Assembly: GCA_964648115.1 (NCBI GenBank)
Contig: CAZYME010000003.1
Location: forward strand, 74,024-138,023
DNA from: CAZYME01 sp964648115
GTDB lineage: Bacteria; Pseudomonadota; Gammaproteobacteria; Legionellales; Legionellaceae
Direction of reading: 5' to 3'
DNA length: 64,000 nt
Part shown: in pieces, positions 43,978-53,677 of the stretch
Position numbering within the stretch: position 1 is the first letter of the stretch
Layout: every line of letters begins with the position of its first letter
Made by a program: the position numbers and the translations under genes
Notes under the pieces: generated by a model
The model's database searches: none
What the model saw: the letters and a program-made list of their open reading frames with translations, nothing else
What the model was told of the DNA's origin: nothing

Positions 43978-46536
43978 ATGCGACAAATCATTACAAAATT
44001 CGGCGGCACCAGTGTTTCTTCTCGTGAAAATTGGGAGCATATTGCTGCTATCACTAAAAAACACTTAGACAGCGGAGTGCAACCTGTCATCGTTTGCTCA
44101 GCAATTTCTCAAGCTTCCAATAAACTGGAAAAAATGATTGATGCCGCAATACTTGATAAGCACCACACGATTCAAGCAGACCTAAATAACGGTTATTTGC
44201 AACTAGCAAAAGAGCTGGATGTTAATCCTGAGCTAATTCAGCTTGACCTGCAACAACTGCAGCAATGGCTAACTGGTATCGCGCTATTGCGTGAAGCACC
44301 TGCAAAAATCCATGCGCAAATTTTAAGCCTTGGCGAATTAATGGTGACGCGTCTAGGGCATGCATTTTTACAAAATAAAGATATTAATTGCCACTGGTTT
44401 GACGTGCGTGAAGCACTAATTACCACCCCCATTCCAGGTGGTGAGTCTATGAATTACTTGGCTGCTCGCTGCGACGGGGATCCTAATCCCAAATTAGCGC
44501 AACAACTCTCAGAAAGCGGCGCTGCAGCAATCATTACACAGGGCTTTATTGCATCAAACACGCAAGGTGAAACAGTGTTACTAGGCCGCGGGGGCTCAGA
44601 TACCTCAGCAGCTTTGCTTGCATCCATTTTAAACGCTACCGCCTGTGAAATTTGGACAGACGTGCCTGGGATATATACTGCAAATCCCCATCAATTGCCC
44701 CATGCACGCCTGCTAAAACAACTCAATTATGATGAAGCGCAAGAAATTGCTTCCATGGGCGCTAAAGTACTGCACCCAAATTGCTTGCCGCCGGTTCGAC
44801 GCGCAGGCATTCCAATGGTCGTCAAATATACCTGTATGCCAGAGCACTCAGGAACCCATATCACTAACGAAAGCGATGATAGTGCGCCACCTATCAAATC
44901 GATTCAGGTTAAGCACAGCATTACTCTGATTTCTATCGATACCTTGAGCATGTGGCAACAAGTTGGTTTTCTAGCTGATGTATTTACTACATTTAAGGAG
45001 CATGGTTTTTCGGTTGATTTACTCTCCTCTTCCGAGTTCAACGTTACCTTATCTCTGGATAGCAACGCTAAAATACGTGACCGACAAGCCTTAGAGGATC
45101 TGATTACTGATTTAAACCGATTTTGTCGAGCAAAAATTATTGAACCGTGCAGTGCTGTCAGCCTAGTAGGTCATCATATTCGCACAGTGTTGCCTCAATT
45201 AGGCCCAACCTTAGAAGTCTTTGAGGCGAAGCAAGTTTACCTGATGTCTTTAGCATCCAATGACCTTAACTTAACCTTCGTAGTTGATGAGTCACAGGCC
45301 GATAAATTATGCCAGCAGTTGCATAACTTGCTGATTGAGAACAACCCTCAAAGTTGTTATTACTCAAAAAGCTGGCACGAAGAATTCGGTAACCCCATTG
45401 CGCGCAAAACGCCGTGGTGGGAATTAGCCCGTGATAATTTATTAAAAATTGGAGCCGCTCAATCTCCTTGTTATGTTTATAATACTCAAACACAAGCTGA
45501 TAAAGCCGACGAACTGCTTAGCCTGAAGTCTATTGATCAACTGTTTTATGCTATCAAAGCCAATTCTCATGCCGGTGTATTGCAAACTTTATTCACAAAA
45601 AATATTGGCTTTGAGTGTGTTTCTATCAATGAATTAAAACATGTGGTTGATTTATTCCCTGACATCGATAAAAAACGCATTCTATTTACGCCTAATTTCG
45701 CTGCAAAGTCAGAGTATGAGTATGCCCTATCACTAGGTTGTTACGTAACTGTAGACAGTTTATATCCATTGGAAAACTGGGGCGAACTGTTTCAATGCAA
45801 ATCAATTTTATTGCGTATTGATCCAGGCTGCGGTGCCGGTCATCACAAATATGTGTGCACGGGTGGTAATGAGTCTAAATTTGGAATAACCAAGGAAAAC
45901 TTAGATCGTGCCAGCGCATTGGTAGCAGAGCATAAGGTTCATGTTATTGGTTTACACGCACATTCAGGTAGCGGCATTTTATCCCTAGATTTATGGCAAG
46001 AAACCGCCCTCATGTTGGCCGCCGAAATCTCCCGTTTCCCAAATGTTAAAATTATTAATCTGGGTGGCGGACTAGGCGTAGTGGACAAGCCAGGACAGCA
46101 AGCATTAGATTTAGCAGCCTTAGACGACTCTCTCATGGGCGTTAAATCGCGTTATCCTCAATTGTCGCTTTGGCTTGAACCCGGCCGTTTCTTTGTTGCC
46201 GAAAGTGGCGTAATTCTTGCCAAAGTCACGCAATGCAAAGAGAAAGGAAAGGTACGTTTTGTGGGAATTGAAACCGGCATGAATTCGTTGATACGGCCTG
46301 CTTTGTATGGTGCTTACCATGACATTGTCAATTTAAGCCGCTTGACGCAAGAAAAAACGGGCTTTGCACATATTGTCGGGCCTATTTGTGAATCCAGCGA
46401 TACCTTGGGTTATGACCGTATGCTGCCTGATACCAAAGAAAACGATATTATCCTCATTGCTAATACCGGTGCATATGGCCATTGCATGAGCTCTTCATAT
46501 AACTTGCGGCCACCGGCTGAGGAAATTGTGATTTAG
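43978..46536 (+). CDS. lysC-lysA: Bifunctional aspartate kinase/diaminopimelate decarboxylase
   Basis: A fusion of 852 residues. Residues 1 to about 440 are aspartate kinase (MRQIITKFGGTSV start, LGRGGSDTSAALLA, then ACT-type regulatory repeats). About 460-852 is diaminopimelate decarboxylase, with the PLP lysine in FYAIKANSH (about 527), GLHAHSGSG, LGGGLG and EPGRFFVAESGV. It catalyses the first and last steps of lysine synthesis from aspartate and may sense lysine at both. The frame extends to GTG 43942, but ATG 43978 is the family start and has GGA eight bases before it. The stop is six bases before the helicase gene. Such fusions are known in Legionella and xanthomonads. Confidence 0.95.
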   Translation: MRQIITKFGGTSVSSRENWEHIAAITKKHLDSGVQPVIVCSAISQASNKLEKMIDAAILDKHHTIQADLNNGYLQLAKELDVNPELIQLDLQQLQQWLTGIALLREAPAKIHAQILSLGELMVTRLGHAFLQNKDINCHWFDVREALITTPIPGGESMNYLAARCDGDPNPKLAQQLSESGAAAIITQGFIASNTQGETVLLGRGGSDTSAALLASILNATACEIWTDVPGIYTANPHQLPHARLLKQLNYDEAQEIASMGAKVLHPNCLPPVRRAGIPMVVKYTCMPEHSGTHITNESDDSAPPIKSIQVKHSITLISIDTLSMWQQVGFLADVFTTFKEHGFSVDLLSSSEFNVTLSLDSNAKIRDRQALEDLITDLNRFCRAKIIEPCSAVSLVGHHIRTVLPQLGPTLEVFEAKQVYLMSLASNDLNLTFVVDESQADKLCQQLHNLLIENNPQSCYYSKSWHEEFGNPIARKTPWWELARDNLLKIGAAQSPCYVYNTQTQADKADELLSLKSIDQLFYAIKANSHAGVLQTLFTKNIGFECVSINELKHVVDLFPDIDKKRILFTPNFAAKSEYEYALSLGCYVTVDSLYPLENWGELFQCKSILLRIDPGCGAGHHKYVCTGGNESKFGITKENLDRASALVAEHKVHVIGLHAHSGSGILSLDLWQETALMLAAEISRFPNVKIINLGGGLGVVDKPGQQALDLAALDDSLMGVKSRYPQLSLWLEPGRFFVAESGVILAKVTQCKEKGKVRFVGIETGMNSLIRPALYGAYHDIVNLSRLTQEKTGFAHIVGPICESSDTLGYDRMLPDTKENDIILIANTGAYGHCMSSSYNLRPPAEEIVI

Positions 46537-46542
46537 GGATAT

Positions 46543-49500
46543 ATGCTCAACGACAGCCTACAACGTGCCAAAGCCACTGATCCATGCAACTCTTATATTG
46601 TGCAAGCCCCAGCTGGCTCTGGTAAAACTGAAATTCTGACACAACGCTACTTAAGGCTCTTAAGTGGCGTCAATGCACCAGAACAGATTATCGCCCTCAC
46701 CTTTACACGAAAAGCCGCAAACGAAATGCGCGAACGTATTCTGCGCGCATTGCAACAGGCCGCAAACAATATACAAGGTACATCAAGCCATCAACAGCAA
46801 ACACTTGCCTTCGCGACCGATGCTTTAGCACGAGATAAAGCGCTAGATTGGCAACTGCTACAACAACCCGGACGGTTGCGTATCATCACTATTGATTCGC
46901 TATGCCAAACAATAACACACGCTATTCCTTTACAAGATAAGCAAGTTCCCTATGCACAAATCAGCGATAAGCCTCAAAGCCATTATATAGCTGCTGCACG
47001 TGCTTGCTTTGCGTATGCTATAGAAAATACCGCATACCATTCTTGTTTAAAAACGCTACTTCGCCATGTAGACAATCGCCAAGATAATTTACTGTCTTTA
47101 TTGAGCGGGTTATTAGCGAACCGCGACCAATGGCTACACCTTTTATACCAGGCAAAAGGGCAGGATAAAGCAACCTATGAACAAGCTCTGTCGTGGATAG
47201 AGCAGCACGAATTATTGCGCTTACAGCAAAGTATCCCTGAATCCTACGCGAAAGATTTGGCTCAGCTCGTGCAGCGACTTGCTAACATCCAAACCTATTC
47301 TGATTCACCACTACAAAATTTGAAAAATTTCGAACAATTAGATAGGCAAATGGTTGCTCACCTTGCAGCAATATTACTTACCTCTCAGAATACCCTTCGC
47401 AAAGCATTAGATCACCACGTAGGCCTAAAGCGAGGAGAGTGCAGTGATACGGATTACGACGAACTTAAAGCAAATAGTAAGCGTTTATTTAGCGAGCTTG
47501 ACGAATTACCCGATTTTCTTTCTGCATTAGTGCGAGTAAAAAATTTACCAGCACCACATTACAACACCGAGCAATGGGATGTTTTACAAGCATTACTCAC
47601 CCTGCTTCCACTGTTAGCCGCACATTTACAGGTGGTTTTTAGTGTGCATGACGAAGTTGATTTTACTGCCATATCAGAACAAGCCTTGCTCGCTTTAGGT
47701 AATGATGAGTCCCCTACTGATTTAGCGCTCTATCTGGATAATAGTATTCACCACCTACTTGTTGATGAGTTTCAAGATACATCCATCCGGCAATTTCAAT
47801 TGCTGAGTAAATTGGTGCAAGGCTGGCAACCCAATGACGGTAAAACACTCTTCGTTGTTGGCGACCCTATGCAATCTATTTATCGCTTTCGCTCCGCTGA
47901 AGTTGGATTATTTTTACAAGCCCAGCAACAAGGCATTGGTCCGGTAAAGTTAATCCCATTGGAGCTTGACTGCAATTTTCGGTCTACAGAAACTATCGTG
48001 AATTGGGTAAATCACCAATTCAAATCTATTTTCCCTCAAACCGATGACATTGAATCGGGGGCGATTTCATTTCATCCTTCAGTGCATATCAAACCTGCGG
48101 ATGGGCATAGTAGTGTTATGGCTTTTCAATATGAGAATCGTCTACAAGAAGCACAAGCCATAGTAAACTATATCTCAATTGAATTAGAAACATACCCAAC
48201 TGACGAAATTGCTATTCTCGTTAGATCACGAAAACAATTATCAGACATCGTACAATGTTTAAGGGAACATAAAATCCCTTTCCAAGGCATCGAGATTGAT
48301 TCGCTAGCGCAATTACCTCACTTACGTGATATTTGGTCATTGACCCAAGCTTTGCTGATGCCAGCCAATCGCTTGGCCTGGCTAGCCCTCCTTCGCAGCC
48401 CTTGGTGTGGCTTATCACTCCCGGACTTACTCCACATTGGGCAATTTTCAAAAAACCAATCTATCTATTTTGCATTATCCCAAATGGAGCAGATTGCAGA
48501 ACTAAGTGATGAGGGACGCTTACGTGCTAGCTTTATATATAAAGTATTAAGTGACGCTTTATCATGTCGCCACCAACAACCGCTTATCGAATGGATAAGC
48601 GATATACTCAAACAATTACACCTTGAGCAAGCCCTTGATGCATCTCAGCAAGACGATGTAGAGCAATTTTGGTTATTGCTAGAGCGCTTTGAAAAACAAG
48701 GCCAAATTGAGGATATGACGCAGTTTCACTATGAATTTAACAAGCTTTATTCACAACGCGTTGTTCCTTCACGCTTGAAGATCATGACGATTCACAAGTC
48801 TAAAGGGCTGGAATTTGACTGTGTCATCTTACCGGGGCTGAGCACGCGGCCACCTAGCCCTGATACACCTCTCTTACGCTGGCTTAAGTTGCCCAGCCAA
48901 GATCATGAAGACTTATTGCTACTTTCTCCCATAAAAGCGGCACATCATGAAGAGTGTTTGTTATACAATTATCTAGGCCAATTGGACGCGCAAAAAAATA
49001 GCTACGAATTGCAGCGCTTGCTTTATGTTGCTGCGACCCGTGCTAAAAAACGTCTTTATTTATTTGATAACAGCGAGAAATATACTCAAGCGACATTTCG
49101 TGCTTTATTACAACAGCAAGAATTTACAGTAGTGGAATCAGCGGCAACCGCTTTGGAAGCGGTAGATGAATTTCCGCCGCTATATCAGCTTCCCATTTCG
49201 TTTTATCAGACGCCACTACAGCCTACGTCCCGCGGCTTGACCGCGGGATCCAGCGAGGTGGCTAGATCCCTGGATCCCGCGGTCAAGCCGGGGGTGTTGC
49301 GCGGGGTCCCTGGGGTGGTGCATATATCGGGCTACCCCGGGGACCCCCCGCGGGACGTAGGCAAAGGGAATGAAATCCCTTCCATTATCCTCAATACAAC
49401 ACCACGCCTAGTAGGTATTGTGGCCCATGAATTACTCCAATGGATTTGTGATAATCATCCAATAAGTAGTACCGAAATTCCTTGGGAATTAGCTGAGCAT

Positions 49501-49881
49501 CAATTAAAATCTTCAGGATTTGACACCACTGCGTTACAAACCGCACAACATCAACTCAAAACACAATTGACGCAATTTTTTAATGACCCCATCGGTCAAT
49601 GGTTAATCAAAAAACATGACCGTGAATGCAATGAATATGAGCTTTTGGTTGATGAACATGACGAGATTAAGGTCAAGATCATCGATAGAACGTTTTGTGA
49701 AAATGGAGTACGCTGGATTGTTGATTTTAAAACAGGGTTAGATGATGAAGAAACAGAAACACATCATCGCCAACAAGTTGACAGCTACGCACGCCTATTT
49801 GCTAACGACGATCAAGAGTCCATCCGTTGTGGTCTTTATTATCTAGCTAGCAATCGATGGCTGGCTTGGGAGTATATATGA
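46543..49881 (+). CDS. AddA/RecB-like UvrD-family helicase with C-terminal nuclease
   Basis: A 1112-residue superfamily 1A helicase. Walker A APAGSGKT is at 22-29, then IALTFTRKAANEMRERI, the DEFQDTS Walker B region, VGDPMQSIYRFRSAEVG, LDCNFRST, MTIHKSKGLEFD and YVAATRAKKRLYLF. The last 170 residues are a PD-(D/E)XK nuclease (ending WIVDFKTG near residue 1057). It should process double-strand breaks like AddA or RecB. No partner AddB or RecC is adjacent. Residues about 893-940 (QPTSRGLTAGS... to PPRDVGKG) are encoded by a GC-rich palindromic element inserted in frame in the linker before the nuclease. The stop overlaps the mrp start (ATGA). Confidence 0.93.
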   Translation: MLNDSLQRAKATDPCNSYIVQAPAGSGKTEILTQRYLRLLSGVNAPEQIIALTFTRKAANEMRERILRALQQAANNIQGTSSHQQQTLAFATDALARDKALDWQLLQQPGRLRIITIDSLCQTITHAIPLQDKQVPYAQISDKPQSHYIAAARACFAYAIENTAYHSCLKTLLRHVDNRQDNLLSLLSGLLANRDQWLHLLYQAKGQDKATYEQALSWIEQHELLRLQQSIPESYAKDLAQLVQRLANIQTYSDSPLQNLKNFEQLDRQMVAHLAAILLTSQNTLRKALDHHVGLKRGECSDTDYDELKANSKRLFSELDELPDFLSALVRVKNLPAPHYNTEQWDVLQALLTLLPLLAAHLQVVFSVHDEVDFTAISEQALLALGNDESPTDLALYLDNSIHHLLVDEFQDTSIRQFQLLSKLVQGWQPNDGKTLFVVGDPMQSIYRFRSAEVGLFLQAQQQGIGPVKLIPLELDCNFRSTETIVNWVNHQFKSIFPQTDDIESGAISFHPSVHIKPADGHSSVMAFQYENRLQEAQAIVNYISIELETYPTDEIAILVRSRKQLSDIVQCLREHKIPFQGIEIDSLAQLPHLRDIWSLTQALLMPANRLAWLALLRSPWCGLSLPDLLHIGQFSKNQSIYFALSQMEQIAELSDEGRLRASFIYKVLSDALSCRHQQPLIEWISDILKQLHLEQALDASQQDDVEQFWLLLERFEKQGQIEDMTQFHYEFNKLYSQRVVPSRLKIMTIHKSKGLEFDCVILPGLSTRPPSPDTPLLRWLKLPSQDHEDLLLLSPIKAAHHEECLLYNYLGQLDAQKNSYELQRLLYVAATRAKKRLYLFDNSEKYTQATFRALLQQQEFTVVESAATALEAVDEFPPLYQLPISFYQTPLQPTSRGLTAGSSEVARSLDPAVKPGVLRGVPGVVHISGYPGDPPRDVGKGNEIPSIILNTTPRLVGIVAHELLQWICDNHPISSTEIPWELAEHQLKSSGFDTTALQTAQHQLKTQLTQFFNDPIGQWLIKKHDRECNEYELLVDEHDEIKVKIIDRTFCENGVRWIVDFKTGLDDEETETHHRQQVDSYARLFANDDQESIRCGLYYLASNRWLAWEYI
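49222..49361. repeat. Cruciform-forming repeat inserted in frame in the helicase gene
   Basis: Same layout as 25336: CCTACGT, hairpin CCCGCGG-CTTGA-CCGCGGG, ATCCAG, spacer, CTGGAT, then CCCGCGG-TCAAG-CCG. The second hairpin is split by about 55 bp that fold on themselves (GGGGTCCCTGGGGT with ACCCCGGGGACCCC), and CGCGGG and ACGTAGG close it. So one palindrome sits inside another. No stop codon occurs in the reading frame used by the helicase. It is much more GC-rich than the gene around it. Confidence 0.93.
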
Positions 49882-50951
49882 ATATAGAAAAATCTATTGC
49901 AACAGTTTTGGCTAATACCATTGACCCTATGTCAGGGCTGACGGCGAGCGAATTAGGCCTCAAACCCATCATAGCCGTCGAAGGCAATCAACTTTCGCTT
50001 AATTTATGCGCGGGCTTTCCAAGCGCTTTTTTGCAGGAATCGCTCCTACCTTTACTTAAAAAATCCTTAGAAATAGCATTACCTAAATTTCAAATTAACG
50101 TAACGATCGATCATTTCATCAAAGCTCACCGTACCCAGTTGGCAGGAAAAGGCCTGCGAGGTATTAAAAATACGATAGCTATTGCTTCTGGCAAAGGTGG
50201 CGTAGGCAAATCAACAGTAACAGTTAACCTAGCCGCAGCGCTGGTGCGTAGCGGTGCTAGAGTTGGTATTTTAGATGCTGATATTTACGGCCCAAGCATT
50301 CCACTGATGCTTGGAAAAACTGCACCGGTAGAGGTAGCTGGGGAGCGTTACTTACCTGTATCTGCACATGGCATTCAAGCGATGTCGATTGGATATCTCA
50401 CAGAAGGCGAGCCTGCTTTGATTTGGCGTGGCCCTATGCTGGCTAAATCGCTGTTACAAATGATTGATATTACACAATGGGATGAACTCGATTATTTGTT
50501 AATTGACTTGCCTCCCGGTACTGGCGACATCCAATTAAGCCTGGTCCAAAAAATCCCTTTAACGGGAGCTATTCTTGTTACTACTCCACAAACCGTAGCA
50601 ACCATGGATGCAGAAAAAGCATTGAAAATGTTTGCGAAGACAAATATTGAAGTATTAGGTGTCATTGAAAATATGGCGACTCATGTCTGCAGCCAATGTG
50701 GACATCAGGATGCTATTTTTAGCACAGGCGGGGCTTTGGAGCTGTGTAACAAGTATCAAAGCAAGTTATTGGGCCAATGGCCATTAGACAGCCGTATTGG
50801 CGAGCATTGTGAGCAGGGAATACCATTAGCGACAAGTGGCACCAGTGAATTAGCAACGACGTTTATCAAAACCGCCTTGCTGGCAGCGATTGAGCTTAGT
50901 AAGAAATCACTTAATTATGCGGATAAGTTTCCGAATATTGTTGTTGAATAA
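49878..50951 (+). CDS. mrp: Mrp/ApbC iron-sulphur cluster carrier ATPase
   Basis: A 357-residue P-loop protein of the Mrp/NBP35 family, which binds and delivers Fe-S clusters to apoproteins in the cytosol. The N-terminal domain resembles MIP18 (LTASELGLKPI). The deviant Walker A SGKGGVGKST is at 104-113 and LDADIYGPSIPLMLG follows. A CxxC (CSQCG) near residue 275 binds the cluster. The ATG start at 49878 (GGGAG six bases upstream) overlaps the helicase stop, so translation is coupled. An in-frame ATG lies at 49857 without a ribosome site. Confidence 0.95.
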   Translation: MNIEKSIATVLANTIDPMSGLTASELGLKPIIAVEGNQLSLNLCAGFPSAFLQESLLPLLKKSLEIALPKFQINVTIDHFIKAHRTQLAGKGLRGIKNTIAIASGKGGVGKSTVTVNLAAALVRSGARVGILDADIYGPSIPLMLGKTAPVEVAGERYLPVSAHGIQAMSIGYLTEGEPALIWRGPMLAKSLLQMIDITQWDELDYLLIDLPPGTGDIQLSLVQKIPLTGAILVTTPQTVATMDAEKALKMFAKTNIEVLGVIENMATHVCSQCGHQDAIFSTGGALELCNKYQSKLLGQWPLDSRIGEHCEQGIPLATSGTSELATTFIKTALLAAIELSKKSLNYADKFPNIVVE

Positions 50952-50962
50952 AGAAAATTTAA

Positions 50963-51002
50963 TGTAGCCTGGATGGCCGAGCTAGCGGACATCCAGGCTA
51001 CA
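50963..51002. repeat. TGTAGCCTGGATG hairpin between convergent genes
   Basis: A perfect 13-bp stem (50963-50975 with 50990-51002) and a 14-base loop. It occupies most of the 63-bp gap between mrp and the unknown gene on the opposite strand. No T-run follows on either side, so it is more likely a repeat than a simple terminator. Confidence 0.85.
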
Positions 51003-51014
51003 GCTTCGGAAATG

Positions 51015-52316
51015 CTACTTAGGAGTATTTTGATACTGCGGAGCCTGAGCAGCTAAAGCGCTAACAAATTCACTAACTGTGGACACACTCCTGTCAGCTA
51101 TCCCATTTAATTCTTGCCGTTTAGCTGAGCCACGAAGCATATCACCCAAACGACCGTGCCTTAGAGTATGTAAACACCCTTGTAAATCAGCCGCAGAGCC
51201 GTTGCCAGACAACACTGCTTTTATGGCGTTAACAGCCCTCACCTCATCTGAATAGCTATTTTGAGAAGCCTGATTCATTTTTCCTAGAAAACTAAGGTGC
51301 AAATACTCCTGCACTTTTCCAGAGGGCGTCTTTACTTTAGCTCTTTCAGCAATATATGCGTCAAGTTTTGCCACAAAGGCATCTTTCGTTATGGCAAAAG
51401 CACCCCATCTTCTCTGATCCATTGGCTTGCTAGCCGCAGCTGGCGCAGCCTGTGCGGGTGAAACACTCTCTACTTTAACTACTGCAGCCGCCTTCAATCT
51501 TTCGATGTAAGTTTGAACCAGTGAAGCTCCCCCATGGTCTTTTAAAGTATCAATCCTTGCAACCTCAGCAATTATCAGAGCCGGAGTAATAGGAATTGCC
51601 TTTTCTACCTGCGCTCTCAGCTGCATACACAACCCTAGAATACCCATCAGTGAATAATCATCTTTATCTAATGCTGCTTCTGCTAATGGAGTCACTTCTT
51701 TCTCAATAGCATCTATTATACTTAACATTTGTCTACCACTGACCAAATTCAGTGAAGGATCATCAGCTGATAATGCATGAGCCTGCTCGCCAAGAGCCCC
51801 ATAAGTCGCAGTCTCTCCTCGAGCACCTGATTGTGTTGGTGGCTGAGGAAAAACAAGAGGCTTGGGAGCATCAGAAATACCGGGGTCTGCCAGCAGATCA
51901 CCGTAGAGTGAAACTATAGGCCCAGAAGCTTGCATGCTAGCTTGTTGACTTACCACAGCATTAACGCGCTTGATATTTTCACAATGTGCAGTATAAATGG
52001 CATTGAGCTCTGCAATTGCACTCTCCGCAAAACTACCTTCTCTCACATCTTCAAGTGTAGCAATCTGCGCAACCTCGTTATTCACATCGTCCAGCGCAAC
52101 AACCTGCCCTAAAACTATTTTATTATCAAGTTCTCGACATAAAAACTGTATCCCATAAACGTTGTTATCACTATGTTGCGTAGTTGTCAGTGCTTCAGTT
52201 CGGATGGACGCAATAGCTTGCCTTAACGCAAGCACAAGATAAGCTTCTAATTCCTGCCTGGTATCGTCACAATTTTCTGGCATGTAACGTGGATGTACCT
52301 GATTGAATTGCGGCAT
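51015..52316 (-). CDS. Unknown soluble helical protein
   Basis: A 433-residue protein that I do not recognise. No signal or membrane segment. A Pro/Gly-rich linker at about 145-170 separates an N-terminal helical domain from the middle. A second Ala/Pro-rich linker (SPAQAAPAAASKP) at about 295-310 precedes a C-terminal helical domain, whose KAVLSGNGSAADLQGCLHTL resembles the short end domains of some Legionella proteins. The TTG at 52328 is in frame, but ATG 52316 has GGAG six bases upstream. It lies alone, so I list it as an effector candidate by layout only. Confidence 0.75.
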   Translation of the reverse strand: MPQFNQVHPRYMPENCDDTRQELEAYLVLALRQAIASIRTEALTTTQHSDNNVYGIQFLCRELDNKIVLGQVVALDDVNNEVAQIATLEDVREGSFAESAIAELNAIYTAHCENIKRVNAVVSQQASMQASGPIVSLYGDLLADPGISDAPKPLVFPQPPTQSGARGETATYGALGEQAHALSADDPSLNLVSGRQMLSIIDAIEKEVTPLAEAALDKDDYSLMGILGLCMQLRAQVEKAIPITPALIIAEVARIDTLKDHGGASLVQTYIERLKAAAVVKVESVSPAQAAPAAASKPMDQRRWGAFAITKDAFVAKLDAYIAERAKVKTPSGKVQEYLHLSFLGKMNQASQNSYSDEVRAVNAIKAVLSGNGSAADLQGCLHTLRHGRLGDMLRGSAKRQELNGIADRSVSTVSEFVSALAAQAPQYQNTPK

Positions 52317-52494
52317 AACAGACTCCAATAACTTGGATTAATTTTAGCGCAATTATAACACAATGAAATCAAAGGAATAGCAGTTTTATTTATATTGAGC
52401 ATAATAATGACGTTTTTTATCGATTACCGTCATCCCGAACGCCAGAGATGGCGTGACTATGTTTGGAGCGTGGCAACGTTGATGATAAGAAGGG

Positions 52495-53268
52495 TTATTT
52501 CTCTGCAGTTACCACATAAATTGAAATATTAAACCAATATTCTCCGTGGAAATTTTTCCTGCAATCTAAATCATAAGCTTTTACTATTGCTTCGTTGATG
52601 CTTGGTATTTCCTTGTCTGGAACTTGCCCCTGAAAAAATGCAAGGCCGTTGACAAATTTGCGGAAAAAATCCAGTGAAGGTAAAAGTACAGAATGCTTTA
52701 CAACTTCCACGTTCGCTGTTGAAAAGGGAGTTTTAGCAATGATGTTAGGTAACTCTGCTACTTTTTGAAAATCAACCAATGGCTTAAAATCACCTAAGCT
52801 TGGAAACTCTCCGGTGGATTTCACAAACTTATAGCTGGCCATCAAAGGGTCATCGCCCGAAGGGAAAATTGTCAGGACTTTTCCGCCTTTTTTTAAGGCG
52901 CGATAGATATTTGAGTAAACGCTGGTAAGATCATGGGACCAATGCAGAGCCCAGAGCGAGATAACCCAATCAAATTGCTTGTTGAAATTCATTTCAAGCA
53001 CATCATTTTGCTGTAACGAAAAATTAGGATAATCCGTTGTTTTTTCTGTCGCCAATTTCAACATATTTGCTGATCTATCTAAGCCTAATAAAGTCCCATT
53101 TGGTATGCGTTGCAGAATTCTAGTGCTATAAGATCCGTCACCACACCCTATATCAAGTATTTTATCGTCCTCTTTAATGGCTAAGCGCTCTAGATATTGA
53201 TCAGAAATCGTAGCTTGAATATATGCTCCAATTGCATAATCTTCGGCTGGCCATTCATACTTGGACAT
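52495..53268 (-). CDS. Class I SAM-dependent methyltransferase
   Basis: A 257-residue methyltransferase. Motif I is ILDIGCGDGSYS, then LLGLDRSANMLKLA (motif II), FDWVISLWALHWSHD (motif IV region with the acidic Asp) and YRALKKGGKVLTIFPSG. The layout resembles the Methyltransf_11 group, including trans-aconitate and malonyl-ACP methylating enzymes, but the substrate cannot be read. The start is ATG 53268 (MSKYEWPAEDY), with GGAG seven bases upstream. The frame extends to 53331 without a site. It is alone and divergent from parE, with palindromes filling the gap between. Confidence 0.9.
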   Translation of the reverse strand: MSKYEWPAEDYAIGAYIQATISDQYLERLAIKEDDKILDIGCGDGSYSTRILQRIPNGTLLGLDRSANMLKLATEKTTDYPNFSLQQNDVLEMNFNKQFDWVISLWALHWSHDLTSVYSNIYRALKKGGKVLTIFPSGDDPLMASYKFVKSTGEFPSLGDFKPLVDFQKVAELPNIIAKTPFSTANVEVVKHSVLLPSLDFFRKFVNGLAFFQGQVPDKEIPSINEAIVKAYDLDCRKNFHGEYWFNISIYVVTAEK

Positions 53269-53353
53269 AGTTATCTCCAGGGGGGTTATTATTGATATTA
53301 GCGGCATGGGGGGAAGATTCTTTAGTGCCAAAGTGTTTCCTTCGCCCCGCGAG

Positions 53354-53560
53354 GGGCGTTGTTGAATAATTATCTCTGTTCCTCTTCACGGCATTAAGTT
53401 AAAAGACTTTGTCATTCCCGCGAAGGCGGGAATCTATCCCTGACTCAGGCTAGGAGCCATGGGAGAAATGGATCCCCGCCTTCGCGGGGACGACAGTCTT
53501 CTTTAACATAATGACAGTGGAGCCTTCTTCAGCACGAACGGAGCTAATTCAACAACGCCC
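53354..53560. repeat. Nested palindromic composite between the methyltransferase and parE
   Basis: Outer arms GGGCGTTGTTGAA (53354-53366) and TTCAACAACGCCC (53548-53560) are perfect 13-bp complements. Inside them are the 43-bp arms 53392-53434 and 53471-53513 (CATTAAGTTAAAAGAC and CCCGCGAAGGCGGG), imperfect reverse complements. The GCCCCGCGAGGGG hairpin (53337-53358) borders it on the left. The gap 53269-53677 holds nothing else that I can read as a gene. A parE promoter must lie after 53560 or inside the element. Confidence 0.88.
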
Positions 53561-53677
53561 ATCTCCGATCAATGGGCGAGGAACTATTAGCGTTGCATCC
53601 GCCACTACTCTACCCCCAGATACCAAATTTTCATTTCATGTTAAACTAAATCAAATTTATACGTTGAGTCCCCCTAC

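Noticed and set aside
43978..46536. LysC-LysA fusion as a sequencing artefact
   Set aside because: The joined frame is continuous through a normal linker, and such fusions are known in Legionella and xanthomonads.
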